From an uncultured Tateyamaria sp. (lineage in GTDB: Bacteria; Pseudomonadota; Alphaproteobacteria; Rhodobacterales; Rhodobacteraceae): a DNA stretch of 64,000 nucleotides. Positions 7,407 to 17,008 of this stretch are shown one piece after another. Location: assembly GCF_947503045.1 (NCBI RefSeq), contig NZ_CANNCF010000007.1, forward strand, positions 51,285 through 115,284, in the 5' to 3' direction. Numbering within the stretch: the first letter of the stretch is position 1; the number at the start of each line of letters is the position of its first letter. The position numbers and the translations under genes were made by a program. Below the pieces are notes generated by a model. It was not told where the DNA came from and made no database searches. It saw nothing but the letters and a program-made list of their open reading frames with translations.

Positions 7407-8629
7407 TGAGAAATCCTCACTTTAGAGACACGGCCGTTCGATGAGATGAGAGCAACCGAGGTCGGTCTGATCCGATAGGCTTTGACCTGTCCAGGACCGG
7501 TCAGGATCCGTGAGGCGGGCGGCGAGATGATTGCATCAGACGATTGCAGATAGATCGCGCCGTCATAGCTCCAGGCCCTGACAGCCGGATTATCAGTCGA
7601 TAAGCGCACAGCGTTGCCAGGAATGTCGGCCCCTGTGGCAAAGGCCATCATCACATCGTTCGAGGCGCGCGTGACAGGTTCGCTCTGCCGGGTTTGCAAC
7701 GGCTTTGTGGCCGCGTTGGGCCCGAGCCCGTGGACCGTAAAGTCACGGCGGTAATGCGTGTTGAGGGAATTTGTCCGAACCTCGAACACCAAGGGCCGGC
7801 TTTCACCCACGAGAGACACAACGATGTTGGAGAACCCGTGGGGCACAAGCGGCGTGACCGCAAGTTGGTTCGAGCCTTCCTGCATCGCATAGACCTGGAA
7901 GCTTTTGGGCTTGCCAATCACGTAGGACGCCACAGGCCAGGCCGCCCCGGTACGATCATAGAAGGCCATGACACTAACGGTATCCGGTCCGGTCAGCAGA
8001 ACCTCGGGCTCCTGCGCCGATTCCAGTGTCAGGCGCTTGGCATCTGTGATCGCGTTCGGAAACTGGCCCGAGGGCGGCGTCGCGGCGGCTTTCTGACTTT
8101 CATCGACGCGGCGGCGGTAGTCCCGGATCATTTCAGGTGTCATCGGGAACTGGCTTTGGATCGCTGCGCCATAGGCTGTGATCTCTTCGGGCGTCAGTGG
8201 ACGGTCGAGATCATCAAGGCTTTGAAGCAGCTCTTGCGCGCCGACAATCGGGAAGTCTCCGGTTGGCGTCTGCGGCTGCTGGGGCTGGTCCGGCTGCAGG
8301 CGCTGATTGATCTCGTTTTGTGTGAGCGGTTCGGTTCCTGTCGGCAGGTTCTGCTGCGCAGATGCTTGGTTCCCACCGTTCTCAATAGTGACAACGGTTG
8401 TGCCGTCGCCTTGACCGGGCAAGGTCGCAGCTGGCCTGGTCGTAGGTTGGGGCAGGGGGGTCTGAACCTCGTTGCCGGGCGGGACAGTCTCGTCGCCGCT
8501 GGCATCAAGCTGAACTTGTTGCGCCTGAGCTTGGTGGGTCAGGTTCGGCGCGAGAACCACGCCAAGTAAGAGAGCGCTCAAACTACGCGATAGGCGAAGC
8601 CGTTTTGAGGATTGATATGTGGTTTGCAT
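7403..8629 (-). CDS. dotH: DotH/IcmK/TraN outer-membrane core component
   Basis: This 408-aa exported protein has a signal peptide of about 36 residues (hydrophobic SLSALLLGVVLAP, cleavage near AQA). A Gln/Pro/Thr-rich segment (residues 45-130) is followed by an IcmK-family domain (about 150-390) with SVMAFYDRTGAAWPVASYVIG and a beta-rich C-terminus. DotH forms the outer-membrane ring with DotC, DotD and DotG and needs the DotC/DotD lipoproteins for assembly. Those are encoded here 26 kb away at 34.9-36.3 kb. The start codon overlaps the dotI stop by one base. Confidence 0.9.
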   Translation of the reverse strand: MQTTYQSSKRLRLSRSLSALLLGVVLAPNLTHQAQAQQVQLDASGDETVPPGNEVQTPLPQPTTRPAATLPGQGDGTTVVTIENGGNQASAQQNLPTGTEPLTQNEINQRLQPDQPQQPQTPTGDFPIVGAQELLQSLDDLDRPLTPEEITAYGAAIQSQFPMTPEMIRDYRRRVDESQKAAATPPSGQFPNAITDAKRLTLESAQEPEVLLTGPDTVSVMAFYDRTGAAWPVASYVIGKPKSFQVYAMQEGSNQLAVTPLVPHGFSNIVVSLVGESRPLVFEVRTNSLNTHYRRDFTVHGLGPNAATKPLQTRQSEPVTRASNDVMMAFATGADIPGNAVRLSTDNPAVRAWSYDGAIYLQSSDAIISPPASRILTGPGQVKAYRIRPTSVALISSNGRVSKVRISQ

Positions 8630-9276
8630 CAGGCACCTCCGGGAGCCGCGATGAAGCGGGAGATGGCCATCGCATAGGGGGATTCATAGGTTTGCAGCCG
8701 CTCAATATTGACGGTGATCATGAAGTTCTGACCTGTCACCTCGGAGGCTGATTGATAGGTGACGCGCAACGGGATCTGCACGATCCACTCATAGACGCCG
8801 CGATCATTGATGCCCTCGCGGACAATGACCGCATTGTTGGCGACAGCCGTCGTGTTCAGGCGACGGCTTTGCACGAGATCGAGCATCTGGCTCTTCTGGA
8901 CGGCTTCTACAAACTGATTCCAGCCCGTGGGCTTGGTAAAATACTGCAGGGCGTTGTTAAAATCGGCGCGGTAATTGGCAAAATCGTAGGTGAGGGACGA
9001 CGTCACCGCCTTGACCGCGAAATTGCTGACCTCGGCGGCAGACTGATGCGGCTTATCAAGCGGGACGAGCGGCAGGAGCTGACCGTCCGTCGTGGTCGCA
9101 AAGTAGCGCGGTTCAGGACGGTTCACGGCCAGATAAGCGGTCGAAGCTGCCAGCACAGTTGTTGACAGGCCAAGACCGAGCGCGATCTTGGCCATGACCT
9201 TGTAGGATATCTCGAATGTGCGCGCCGAGCGCAGAATGGATTCGGCTGCGCTCAGGTTCTCATTGTCAGGCAGCAT
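8629..9276 (-). CDS. dotI: DotI/IcmL/TraM inner-membrane protein
   Basis: This 215-aa protein has one membrane helix at about residues 24-48 (VMAKIALGLGLSTTVLAASTAYLAV). A periplasmic VirB8-like IcmL domain follows, with DFANYRADFNNALQYFTKPTGWNQF near residue 100 and an NTTAVANNAVIVREG stretch. DotI forms an inner-membrane ring in type IVB systems. Length and layout are normal. It lies 12 nt downstream of the thioredoxin-fold gene and is translationally coupled to dotH. Confidence 0.9.
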   Translation of the reverse strand: MLPDNENLSAAESILRSARTFEISYKVMAKIALGLGLSTTVLAASTAYLAVNRPEPRYFATTTDGQLLPLVPLDKPHQSAAEVSNFAVKAVTSSLTYDFANYRADFNNALQYFTKPTGWNQFVEAVQKSQMLDLVQSRRLNTTAVANNAVIVREGINDRGVYEWIVQIPLRVTYQSASEVTGQNFMITVNIERLQTYESPYAMAISRFIAAPGGA

Positions 9277-9288
9277 CGGCGCATCTCG

Positions 9289-10518
9289 TCACTGATTGCT
9301 GGCAGTGGCAGAAGCATCTGCCTTGGCGACGGTCAGGATGTCGGAGGGCAATTCGGAGAAAGCGAACTTTGCGCCCTGGTCTGTCTGATAGAGAAAGAAC
9401 GGCACGCCCGGCATCTTGTTGGCCCGCATCCAGTTGATGTTATCGACGATGCCCTGGATGACGGCCTTGTCGGCCTGATTGGTATCCATCTGGGTTACTG
9501 CCACTGTCCCGCGTGTTTTAGACGTCATATGGGCCATGAAGGTTTGCGGGATGTTCTCGGAATGCAGGATCGACAGGGATGTGTTGAAGCCTTGCACGCC
9601 GGTGATGGGGGCAGGGATAATCCGAAGATCGATTGCGCCGCTCGCAATCTCATTGTGCATCGAATCGATGGTCCATTGGCAATGGGGGCATTCCGGATCG
9701 GCCAGCATGTAGACGACAGGCGCGCCGGGCTTCGGTGTGGCAGCGGAGAACCAGATGCGTTCCTCGCCGGCCTGTTTGAAGATCGTATCCATCCCAGCCT
9801 GGACGTCGGCCGAAGGCTGTTCGACAGCGGTGATCGGCGCGCTGGCAACAGTTCCGGTGGTTGTCGACTGCGCGGCAGGGGCTGCAGGTATCGCTGCGGG
9901 GGTGCTGGCTTGTGGCTGCAAAATAGTGCGGAGCTGGCTGAGCGCAGGCGACTGGGCGCTTGAAACACGCGACGCGCTTTGCGCGGCCTCGGGTATCAGC
10001 GTCATACGCGGTGAAGAATTTGGTTCGTTCTGCACAGGTGCGATGCGCGCGGAGGGTTGGTTTGTCACCGCCTGCGGCGATGATGGGATCAATCGTTGAG
10101 AGGGTCCTGCAATCGGTTTGGCATTCGGATCGGGGACCGTTGCAAGCAAGGCAGCGGTGATGTCCTCGCCTTGTGGCCCGATGATGCGACCGACAATGGT
10201 CAGCCCATCCTGTGTTGTAAGCGCCGTTGCCGGATTGCCCTCTTGATCCTTAATCGCCCAGGCTTGCATCTCGCCGATCTTCATCAGCGGGCGCACGTCG
10301 GGATCTGTCTTGGAGATCAAAGTCTCGATAAAGGGAGATGTGCCCGTGCAACCGGCAAATCCTTCCTTCCAACTATACTCCTGCGCGTTGCCGACCGAGG
10401 CAGAGCCCATCAGTAAGATTAGCGCCAGAGCGGTCCGCGTTTGGCTTCCCACCTTGGTCCTCGCTGCTAGCTGCAAGCAGCTGAACGTATGATTTGTTCT
10501 CTCTTCTACATGGGGCAT
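9289..10518 (-). CDS. Exported DsbC/DsbG-like thioredoxin-fold protein, first gene of the dotI-H-G operon
   Basis: I chose the ATG at 10518 because AAGGA lies 9 nt upstream and the sequence then reads directly into a signal peptide (ALALILLMGSASVGNAQ, cleavage near residue 46). That gives 409 aa. Residues about 50-140 resemble the N-terminal dimerisation part of DsbC/DsbG. A Pro/Ala/Ser/Gln-rich linker follows to about residue 230. The C-terminal thioredoxin domain carries the redox motif CPHC at 277-280 and a GVPF cis-proline loop near residue 371. This suggests a periplasmic disulfide isomerase or oxidase serving the transfer apparatus, several of whose exported proteins here contain paired cysteines. 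Being first in the dot operon argues for a dedicated role. A structural role without catalysis is the alternative. Confidence 0.8.
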   Translation of the reverse strand: MPHVEERTNHTFSCLQLAARTKVGSQTRTALALILLMGSASVGNAQEYSWKEGFAGCTGTSPFIETLISKTDPDVRPLMKIGEMQAWAIKDQEGNPATALTTQDGLTIVGRIIGPQGEDITAALLATVPDPNAKPIAGPSQRLIPSSPQAVTNQPSARIAPVQNEPNSSPRMTLIPEAAQSASRVSSAQSPALSQLRTILQPQASTPAAIPAAPAAQSTTTGTVASAPITAVEQPSADVQAGMDTIFKQAGEERIWFSAATPKPGAPVVYMLADPECPHCQWTIDSMHNEIASGAIDLRIIPAPITGVQGFNTSLSILHSENIPQTFMAHMTSKTRGTVAVTQMDTNQADKAVIQGIVDNINWMRANKMPGVPFFLYQTDQGAKFAFSELPSDILTVAKADASATASNQ

Positions 10519-10573
10519 GGGGGAAATCCTTTTGCTCGGGGTGTGTTTCTCAAAGGTCTTTACTAGGTGGTTT

Positions 10574-10595
10574 ATATCGTTATATATAACGATAT
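10574..10595. promoter_or_regulatory. Transfer-regulon operator, perfect 22-bp palindrome (copy 1)
   Basis: The core TATCGTTATATATAACGATA is extended by one matching base on each side. It lies in the divergent promoter region between the dsbC-like/dotI-H-G/icmT operon (start 66 bp from the centre) and the plus-strand dot operon (start about 126 bp away). An identical copy with identical immediate flanks is at 36348-36369, and variants are at 22303 and 63378. Operator function is inferred from repetition and position. Confidence 0.75.
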
Positions 10596-10709
10596 GTTTT
10601 TGATAGCCATAGCCTAGTTCCGAGAACCCACAACCCATCTGCGAGATACCGTCAGACCAACCGTTCTTCCGGAAACCATGTGAGGCCACACACAGCAGGA
10701 GGGAGTGCC

Positions 10710-11348
10710 ATGTTTGGGTCGGAGAGCGCACGAGATGTGACACCGATGTCCCACGCGGACGCTTTTGCCGACCGCTTCCAGTCGGCCCGCAGAACACAGG
10801 ACGGCAGCACGATTTTTCTGGAAACCCGTCGTCCGGTTGCGGACTTCATCAATGGTCTGTGCAAAATCCTGTTTGCTGTCGCCGTCCTCGGCCTTGTCGC
10901 CATCGGCGGGGTGATCACCTTCAACGCCCTCGATCTTAAGGCTGAAGCTGGTCCCGTGGTCTCGGGGTCAGCCGTCGAAGATCGGCAGGCGCGTGAATTG
11001 GACGAACTGCGATCCGAAGTCGCGTTGCTGACAGAACAAAGCATGGCGATGCGCGCCGAGCTTGTGCTTCTGACGGGACGTGATGGTGTTCTGCCTAAGC
11101 TGGTCTCTCGCCTGCAGGAACAGCGCAAGGTGAATGGCGCACATTCAAACGCGATCCGGCAACTCTATTCGACCACAGGGCTGATTGGCGCATCGCTGCC
11201 ATTGGCAGATGAAGGCACTGCTTCCGAAAGTGTTGGCTCCCGTCCCGTTCAAGTCACGCCTGTCGCCGCATCCCAAGAAGAGGACACGCCCAAGCGTGTG
11301 GTGCTCATCCCAGAAGGCGATGCCGAGGCCGACAAGGATGGTGAATGA
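10710..11348 (+). CDS. Coiled-coil single-pass membrane protein, first gene of the plus-strand dot operon
   Basis: The ATG at 10710 follows GGAGGGAGTGCC. The 212-aa product has a cytoplasmic head of about 48 residues, one membrane helix at about 49-70 (LCKILFAVAVLGLVAIGGVITF) and a predicted coiled coil at about 85-150 (RQARELDELRSEVALLTEQ). Its C-terminal tail is acidic and low in complexity. I recognise no named Dot/Icm or IncI homologue. The bitopic layout with a periplasmic coiled coil and its leading place in the operon suggest a structural part of the inner-membrane complex. Confidence 0.75.
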   Translation: MFGSESARDVTPMSHADAFADRFQSARRTQDGSTIFLETRRPVADFINGLCKILFAVAVLGLVAIGGVITFNALDLKAEAGPVVSGSAVEDRQARELDELRSEVALLTEQSMAMRAELVLLTGRDGVLPKLVSRLQEQRKVNGAHSNAIRQLYSTTGLIGASLPLADEGTASESVGSRPVQVTPVAASQEEDTPKRVVLIPEGDAEADKDGE

Positions 11349-11363
11349 TGGAGACGCTATCTG

Positions 11364-11912
11364 ATGGACGAGCTGACCGCCTTCTTCGCACGGGTGACGA
11401 ACATCTTGCCTCCGGCGCAAGCCTTCATAGCAGCGCTCTGTTTTGTACTGGGCATCATCCTTGTCGTAATCGGCAGCCGCTTGATGTTGATCACCGCCGA
11501 AGAACGGGCGCACGCCCATCATCGTCGGCACGGCTACTGGCAAGGCATGACCTATATTGTCTTCGGCCTGCTGATCATCTCGCTGGATCTGACGCTCTCC
11601 GCCTGGATCGCATCCCTCTATGGTGCGGACAACACGACCGCCAGCGCCGCCAGCGAGATCATGGCCTATGCCCCGGAAATGCTGTCGCCCGTGGCGGGTG
11701 CGCCCGGCGAAGCCATTTTGATCGCCCTTGTGCGCATGGCGCAATTCATCGGACTGCTGGCCGTCGTGCGCGGTCTCTTTCTCTGCGTCAAATCAGCGGA
11801 CATGCCCGCTCAGGGGCTGATGGGCAAAGGCTTCATCCACATGATCGCTGGGATCATGGCCGTCGATCTGCCCCGCACCGTCGGTCTCTTCGAAAATCTC
11901 TTCTTTGGCTAA
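11364..11912 (+). CDS. DotE/IcmC-like (TraQ-like) polytopic membrane protein
   Basis: This 182-aa protein has about four hydrophobic segments: AFIAALCFVLGIILVVIG (20-37), GMTYIVFGLLIISLDLTL (60-77), ILIALVRMAQFIGLLAVVRG (118-137) and a weaker C-terminal one. GGAG lies 9 nt before ATG. Size, topology and position just before a small two-span protein and the DotO ATPase match the IcmC/DotE-IcmD/DotP pair of type IVB systems (TraQ/TraR in IncI). The match rests on layout and general resemblance rather than a diagnostic motif. Confidence 0.65.
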   Translation: MDELTAFFARVTNILPPAQAFIAALCFVLGIILVVIGSRLMLITAEERAHAHHRRHGYWQGMTYIVFGLLIISLDLTLSAWIASLYGADNTTASAASEIMAYAPEMLSPVAGAPGEAILIALVRMAQFIGLLAVVRGLFLCVKSADMPAQGLMGKGFIHMIAGIMAVDLPRTVGLFENLFFG

Positions 11913-11928
11913 AATAAGGAACCCCATT

Positions 11929-12342
11929 ATGATCAGAAGAAAGCCCCCCACCCAGACCCGCCGTTCGTGGCGACCTGTCATCGTCCGCTCTGCGCTCTCG
12001 CTCGGTTTTGGAACGCTTTGGGCTACCCAGGCCTTTGCGCAGACCTTTGGCGACATCTTCACCGAGATGCGCTCAAGCCAGCTTGGACCCGCGGCTGACA
12101 TTCTCGGCACGATCTCTTTCGTGCTCGGCGTCGTCTTCGCGATCATGGCCGTGATGGCGATGATCAAACGCTCGCGCAACACCAATGACAATTCGGTCGA
12201 GTCAGGTCGCATCCTGATGCTCTCGATTGCCGCGGCCTGCATGGTCGCCATCCCGACCTTCCTGAATGTCGGCGTCGCGTCGATCTTCGGCACCGGTGCC
12301 AACCAATCCTCCGTGGACGGCCAGCTCCGCTCGCTGAACTAG
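11929..12342 (+). CDS. DotP/IcmD-like (TraR-like) small membrane protein
   Basis: The start at 11929 is preferred over an upstream in-frame ATG because AAGGA lies 8 nt before it. The 137-aa product has an N-terminal basic signal or anchor segment ending near ATQAFAQ. Two membrane helices follow, ILGTISFVLGVVFAIMAVMAMI and GRILMLSIAAACMVAIPTFLNVGV. This hairpin layout is that of IcmD/DotP and of pilin-like small subunits. It directly precedes the DotO ATPase gene. Homology to DotP is inferred from size, topology and order. Confidence 0.65.
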   Translation: MIRRKPPTQTRRSWRPVIVRSALSLGFGTLWATQAFAQTFGDIFTEMRSSQLGPAADILGTISFVLGVVFAIMAVMAMIKRSRNTNDNSVESGRILMLSIAAACMVAIPTFLNVGVASIFGTGANQSSVDGQLRSLN

Positions 12343-12360
12343 AAGGGGGCGTATGGATCG

Positions 12361-15300
12361 ATGGTCGCATTCTGGCACCAGGCCGCTGCCCATCTGGGCC
12401 GAGGATCGCTGAAAGCGTCTCTGGACGGCTATTGCCGTCTGGAGACCGCCCATGGCGACACCGCGCTTGTCGCCGATGACGGCTCGATGGTGTCACTCTT
12501 CCGGCTCGACGGGTTCCGCTCGCTGCCGGGAGAAGAAGACGTGACCGAGGCCTGCGACCGGCTGCGGGTCGGTCTCTCGCCCTTCTTCTCCAAACCGGGA
12601 CTGGCGTTGCAGTTCTGGTTTGGGCACTCGCCGGAACTTGGCACCCGCGAGGTCGAGACCATTATCGATGACAGTGCGCGTGTTGCGCGCGATAATGCGC
12701 TCGACCTGCATGATTTGCTGGATGAACGGCGCAAGCTCTTGCCCTCCAAGCTCTATGGCGAACGGTGCTATCTCGCGCTGTGGTCGCGTCCGTCTCTGCT
12801 GACCGCTGAAGATCGCAGCGCCAGTCAGAAGCAACGTACTAAGGTCTTGAACGCCGCGCCGCCGATCTCGCTCGGTCAGATCCCCGATACTGCCCTTGAA
12901 GGTCTTGCCATCCGCCACGACAGTTTTGTCACGGCCCTGGGACGCGAGTTCGGTGCGGCCGGCATCGCGCTTGATTTGCTGGACAACTACGAGGCGCTGA
13001 ACGCGATCCGCAAGATCGTCGCGCCCGACACCTTAGGACTGAACCATCCTTGGCGAGCAACGCTGCCCGGCGATTATCTCAAAGCGCGACTGCCGAGCCT
13101 TGGGCGCAGCCTCAAGCGTAAGGATATCTCCAATCTCGTTTGGCCCAAACTCTCCGAGCAAATCTTCACCGACCATGCGGATGTGATCGACGGCAAGATC
13201 GTTCGCATCGGCAACAGTGTGTTTTCAGGGTTTGACATCGTGCTGCCGCCTGAGATCGTCGTGCAGTTCAACGAGTTGATCCGCCGCGTCATCGCGAACG
13301 GCACCAAGATCTCATGGCGCTGTTCGATCCTGATGGAAAGCGGCGGCTTTGCGGGCCAAGTGTTTCGCGAGCAGCTCGCGAGATTGCTGGCCTGGACCGC
13401 CCCCACGCACAATGGACGTATCAAGGAGAGTTTCGAGCGGCTGCGGCAGACGGATGGCGACGGAAACACAGTCATCCGCTGGCGTGCTTCCTTCGCCGCC
13501 TGGGCGCCCGCGGACGAAGTCGGGCAACTGCGCGCCCATGTCTCCTCGCTGCAAGAGATGGTCAAGTCCTGGGGCAATTGTCACACCAACGCGGTTGTCG
13601 GCGATCCACTCGACTGTGTGATGTCCTCCGCGCTCGGCCTCTCCACATCCTCCACTGCTGAAAGCTGTGCGGCTGATCTATTGGACGTGCTCGCCATGGC
13701 CCCCATCGTGCGCCCTGCTTGCCCATGGGAACGCGGGTCGATCATTTTTCGGACCGCCGATGGCAAGCCGTTTCCGTACCAACCGGGGTCGTCAAAACAG
13801 AATGCCAGCGTCGATATCATGGTCGGCACACCGGGCTCCGGCAAATCGGTGCTGATGAACGCGATCAATCTCGGCGTAGCACTCTCGCCGCAATCGGGCA
13901 GGGGCGGGGACAACCAAGCCATCCTGCCGCGCATCGCCATCATCGATATCGGACCGTCATCGTCCGGATTGATCAGCCTGATCCGCGATGCCTTGCCACC
14001 CAACAGACGCCATGAGGCGATGTTCCATCGGCTCAAGATGGTTGAGCGTGATGCGGTCAACCCATTTGATACTCAACTTTGCTGCCGCAGGCCCTTTGCC
14101 CATGAACGCTCGTTTCTGGTGAACCTGATCGCGCTCATCTGTACGCCGGAAGATGCCGATGCGCCTTATGATGGCATCTCACAACTCGCCGAAGCCTGTG
14201 TCGATGAAGCCTATCGCTACTATTCAGACGAGGTCAGCCCGAAGCGCTATTCGCCAACGATGGATTTGAAGGTCGATGACGCGCTCAAGAAACATCACTT
14301 CGAGGTCGATGAGGAAACCAGCTGGTGGGAGATCGTCGATTTTCTGTTTGCAAAGGGCGAGCATCATGCGGCGGCACTCGCACAGAGATTGGCCGTGCCG
14401 ATCCTCGGCGATCTCATTCCGATCTCGAACGCCGAGACCGTGCGTGAGCCCTTCATCGAAATGCGGGTGCAATCGACCCAGGAACCGATGGTCGGCGCAT
14501 TCCAGCGCCAGATCACGGCGGCGATCAAGCAATATGTGATCCTGTCCAATCCAACCCGGTTTGATGTCTCCAACGCCCGCGTCGTCGCCTTCGATCTGGC
14601 CGGCGTGACCGAAGCCACCGGCAAACGCGGCCGCAAGCAAACCGCCGTCATGTATATGATGGCGCGTCAGACACTCACCTCGGACTTCTGGCTCGATGAG
14701 GATGAGATTAAAGCCTCTGACCTGCCCGAAGAGGTCCGTTCGCACCATCTGCTGCGCTTCCAGAACAACCGTCAGATGCCCAAGCGTATCTGTATCGACG
14801 AATACCATCTGACCGGGGGCCTCGGCATTCGCGACCAGGTGGTCGCCGATGTCCGCGTGGGCCGGAAGGCGGGGGTCCAGATCTCACTCGCGAGTCAGCT
14901 GATCGGCGATTTTGATCATTCGATCCGCGAACTTGCAACCAACATTTTCCTCTGCAACGTGCCGACCGCCGAAAGCGTGCGCACCGTCATGGACACCTAC
15001 GACCTGCCCGCCAGCCTGAAACCGGTGATCAGCCGTTTGACGGGACCCGAACCGGGCGAGGGCGCACCGATCGTCGCGATCTTTAAACTCAAGTCCCAGA
15101 CCTATGTGCAGCATTTCTATAACCAGCTCGGACCGATTGAGCTTTGGGCACTGTCGACAACAGCAGAAGACACGGCTCTGCGCGCGATCCTTTATGAGCG
15201 GCTCGGCAGTCCCGAAGCGCGGCGCATCCTGGCGCGGCGCTTTCCGGCGGGATCAGCCAAATCAGAAATCGAAGCGGAACTCGAAGGCCTGATGTCATCG

Positions 15301-15381
15301 GGCCAGATGATCGACGACTCCGTGCGCTCAAACGTCATCGCCCGCATGGCCGATGATCTTGTGAAAGGGGCTTTTCAATGA
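12361..15381 (+). CDS. dotO: DotO/IcmB/TraU, VirB4-class secretion ATPase
   Basis: This 1006-aa cytoplasmic or membrane-associated ATPase energises assembly and transfer through type IV systems. Walker A GTPGSGKSVLMN lies near residue 489, a Walker B-like IAIIDIG near 524, and a second acidic segment RICIDEYHLTGGLG near 809 with QISLASQLIGDF after it, as in VirB4-class motors. The N-terminal half (1-430) is the family's less conserved domain. Length is normal for DotO/TraU. The next gene overlaps its stop by 4 nt, indicating coupling. Confidence 0.93.
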   Translation: MVAFWHQAAAHLGRGSLKASLDGYCRLETAHGDTALVADDGSMVSLFRLDGFRSLPGEEDVTEACDRLRVGLSPFFSKPGLALQFWFGHSPELGTREVETIIDDSARVARDNALDLHDLLDERRKLLPSKLYGERCYLALWSRPSLLTAEDRSASQKQRTKVLNAAPPISLGQIPDTALEGLAIRHDSFVTALGREFGAAGIALDLLDNYEALNAIRKIVAPDTLGLNHPWRATLPGDYLKARLPSLGRSLKRKDISNLVWPKLSEQIFTDHADVIDGKIVRIGNSVFSGFDIVLPPEIVVQFNELIRRVIANGTKISWRCSILMESGGFAGQVFREQLARLLAWTAPTHNGRIKESFERLRQTDGDGNTVIRWRASFAAWAPADEVGQLRAHVSSLQEMVKSWGNCHTNAVVGDPLDCVMSSALGLSTSSTAESCAADLLDVLAMAPIVRPACPWERGSIIFRTADGKPFPYQPGSSKQNASVDIMVGTPGSGKSVLMNAINLGVALSPQSGRGGDNQAILPRIAIIDIGPSSSGLISLIRDALPPNRRHEAMFHRLKMVERDAVNPFDTQLCCRRPFAHERSFLVNLIALICTPEDADAPYDGISQLAEACVDEAYRYYSDEVSPKRYSPTMDLKVDDALKKHHFEVDEETSWWEIVDFLFAKGEHHAAALAQRLAVPILGDLIPISNAETVREPFIEMRVQSTQEPMVGAFQRQITAAIKQYVILSNPTRFDVSNARVVAFDLAGVTEATGKRGRKQTAVMYMMARQTLTSDFWLDEDEIKASDLPEEVRSHHLLRFQNNRQMPKRICIDEYHLTGGLGIRDQVVADVRVGRKAGVQISLASQLIGDFDHSIRELATNIFLCNVPTAESVRTVMDTYDLPASLKPVISRLTGPEPGEGAPIVAIFKLKSQTYVQHFYNQLGPIELWALSTTAEDTALRAILYERLGSPEARRILARRFPAGSAKSEIEAELEGLMSSGQMIDDSVRSNVIARMADDLVKGAFQ

Positions 15382-16277
15382 TTTTTCTGCTGCAACCGCC
15401 GCATAAGCGAAGCCGGTCGCCATTGCCGATCTACACGGGCGCACTGCTTGTCATCATGTGGGCCTTCGCCGCCTTGGCGCAGGATACCGAAAAGAACAAC
15501 AATCCCGGCGGCGACATCCCGGTTCAGCAACTCTCCTTCGCACGCAATGATCAGCAAGCGCTCAGCATCGCGCGGCGGATGTATGGCCGTGACTTCGCTT
15601 ACGTAAAAGCGGTGCGGGTCTGGCTCGAAGCCCCCAACGATGATCCCGAGCAGCTGTTCCTTAAAATTGGCAAAAGCCGCAATTGCGACACCGAATGTTT
15701 CAACGTCGCGCTGTTCCACAACGAGAAATGGCTGGAGATTTATCGCAGGCCAGCCACCGACGCACTTGGGCTATCCGCCGTCACGCCAACGGGCATGCGC
15801 TCGATCATCGAAGATGGCCGTGTCTGGACCTGGAACACGCAAAGCTACACCCCGCAGCCCGATCAAAAGGACCTTGTGGAACGCGCGGCCACTGAAGACG
15901 AACTGGCACTCGTCAGCAAGGAGCTTGGCGCGAACATCGATCAGACCACCGCGACCTCCTTCGGCCCACCGGAGGTCAGCGTCTATGACGTCGACATCCT
16001 CGAAGGCGGCGAGAAGATCATCGTCGTCCGCTCGCCTTATTTTTGTGGGCAATCCACCTGTCCGGTCTTCCTGATTAACAATATCGGTCAGTCCTACCGG
16101 ATGATCCGGGCGCTTGAAGGCGTGGTCGGTCTCTCGCGGACCCTGCGGGACGAGAACGGATTTCGCGGGATTGAGACACTCTCCCGCAACGGGGTAACTG
16201 TGATCTCGCCCTCGACGGGCAAGCCGATGGAAACGATCCCGATCCAACAGGTCGCCGTGGCGGGGACGGTGAAATGA
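15378..16277 (+). CDS. Exported protein of the dot operon, unknown family
   Basis: This 299-aa protein starts with a signal peptide (LPIYTGALLVIMWAFAALAQ, cleavage near residue 35). The remainder is soluble, beta-rich and predicted periplasmic. It contains two cysteine pairs, CDTEC (about 102-106) and CGQSTC (about 224-229), which suggest disulfides. It overlaps dotO and the lytic transglycosylase gene by 4 nt on either side, so it is produced together with them. I do not recognise a named homologue. A periplasmic accessory of the secretion channel is the likely role from context. Confidence 0.75.
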   Translation: MIFLLQPPHKRSRSPLPIYTGALLVIMWAFAALAQDTEKNNNPGGDIPVQQLSFARNDQQALSIARRMYGRDFAYVKAVRVWLEAPNDDPEQLFLKIGKSRNCDTECFNVALFHNEKWLEIYRRPATDALGLSAVTPTGMRSIIEDGRVWTWNTQSYTPQPDQKDLVERAATEDELALVSKELGANIDQTTATSFGPPEVSVYDVDILEGGEKIIVVRSPYFCGQSTCPVFLINNIGQSYRMIRALEGVVGLSRTLRDENGFRGIETLSRNGVTVISPSTGKPMETIPIQQVAVAGTVK

Positions 16278-17008
16278 TCCCTCGCCGAACCCTGCATACT
16301 CTGGCGCTCGCGCTCGCCTTATGGGCCACGGCAGCACTTGCCAACGAATACGCCGACCTGATCCGGACGCAGGAATCCGGCGGCAATTACGGCGCGCTCA
16401 ATTCGCAAGGCGGGACGGCCGCTGGCGCTTACCAGATCACGGCCGGAACCTTGGCCAGCCTCGGCTATGTCCGCCACACGGGCGGCTCGCGCGGCAGTTG
16501 GAGCAACTATGAGTGGACATCGCAGGCCACCAGCCAAGGCGTGTCGTCGCTGAGCGGGTTCTTGAACTCGCCGTCAGGACACGCCTTGCAGGACCAGGCC
16601 TTCAACACGCTGACCACCCGCAATCTCTCCGCCCTCTCATCGCAAACACGCGGTTTGGCCGGCCAAACCATCAATGGTGTGACCTTCACCGAAAGCGGAC
16701 TGCTGACAGCGGCCCACTTTCTGGGGGCGGGCGCGCTCAATGACTGGGTCGAAAGCGGCTTCGATCCAACGGTCTTCCCGCCGGAATATCTGACCGCCAA
16801 CGGGTTCAGCTCTTACGATGAGCTGCAGTCTCACCTGATGAACCGGATCGGTGGCGCGTCCGGGACGACCTATGCGGGCGGTGCTGGCACGGGCGGCACG
16901 TTTGAACAGACCGAAGGTTTTCCAGGCCTTGGTGCCAAACGACCCATCCTTATTCGTGAAACACCCCCGTTCCAGGGGGAACGGACAACCCTTGGAGGGA
17001 CCCAATGA
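16274..17008 (+). CDS. Lytic transglycosylase-like peptidoglycan hydrolase
   Basis: This 244-aa exported protein has a signal peptide to about residue 23 (ALALALWATAALA). The catalytic-type segment TQESGGNYGALNSQGGTAAG begins at residue 32: Glu34-Ser35-Gly in front of a GAYQIT motif matches the lysozyme-like/lytic transglycosylase fold, with Glu34 the likely acid. The rest is helical up to about 190, followed by a Gly/Thr-rich tail. Such VirB1-like enzymes open the cell wall for the secretion channel. Its place inside the dot operon fits that role. Confidence 0.82.
   Translation: MIPRRTLHTLALALALWATAALANEYADLIRTQESGGNYGALNSQGGTAAGAYQITAGTLASLGYVRHTGGSRGSWSNYEWTSQATSQGVSSLSGFLNSPSGHALQDQAFNTLTTRNLSALSSQTRGLAGQTINGVTFTESGLLTAAHFLGAGALNDWVESGFDPTVFPPEYLTANGFSSYDELQSHLMNRIGGASGTTYAGGAGTGGTFEQTEGFPGLGAKRPILIRETPPFQGERTTLGGTQ

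Noticed and set aside
7694..8569. 291-aa plus-strand frame opposite dotH
   Set aside because: It is a shadow of the GC-rich dotH coding sequence; rich in Arg/Leu/Gly without domain signs or ribosome-binding site.
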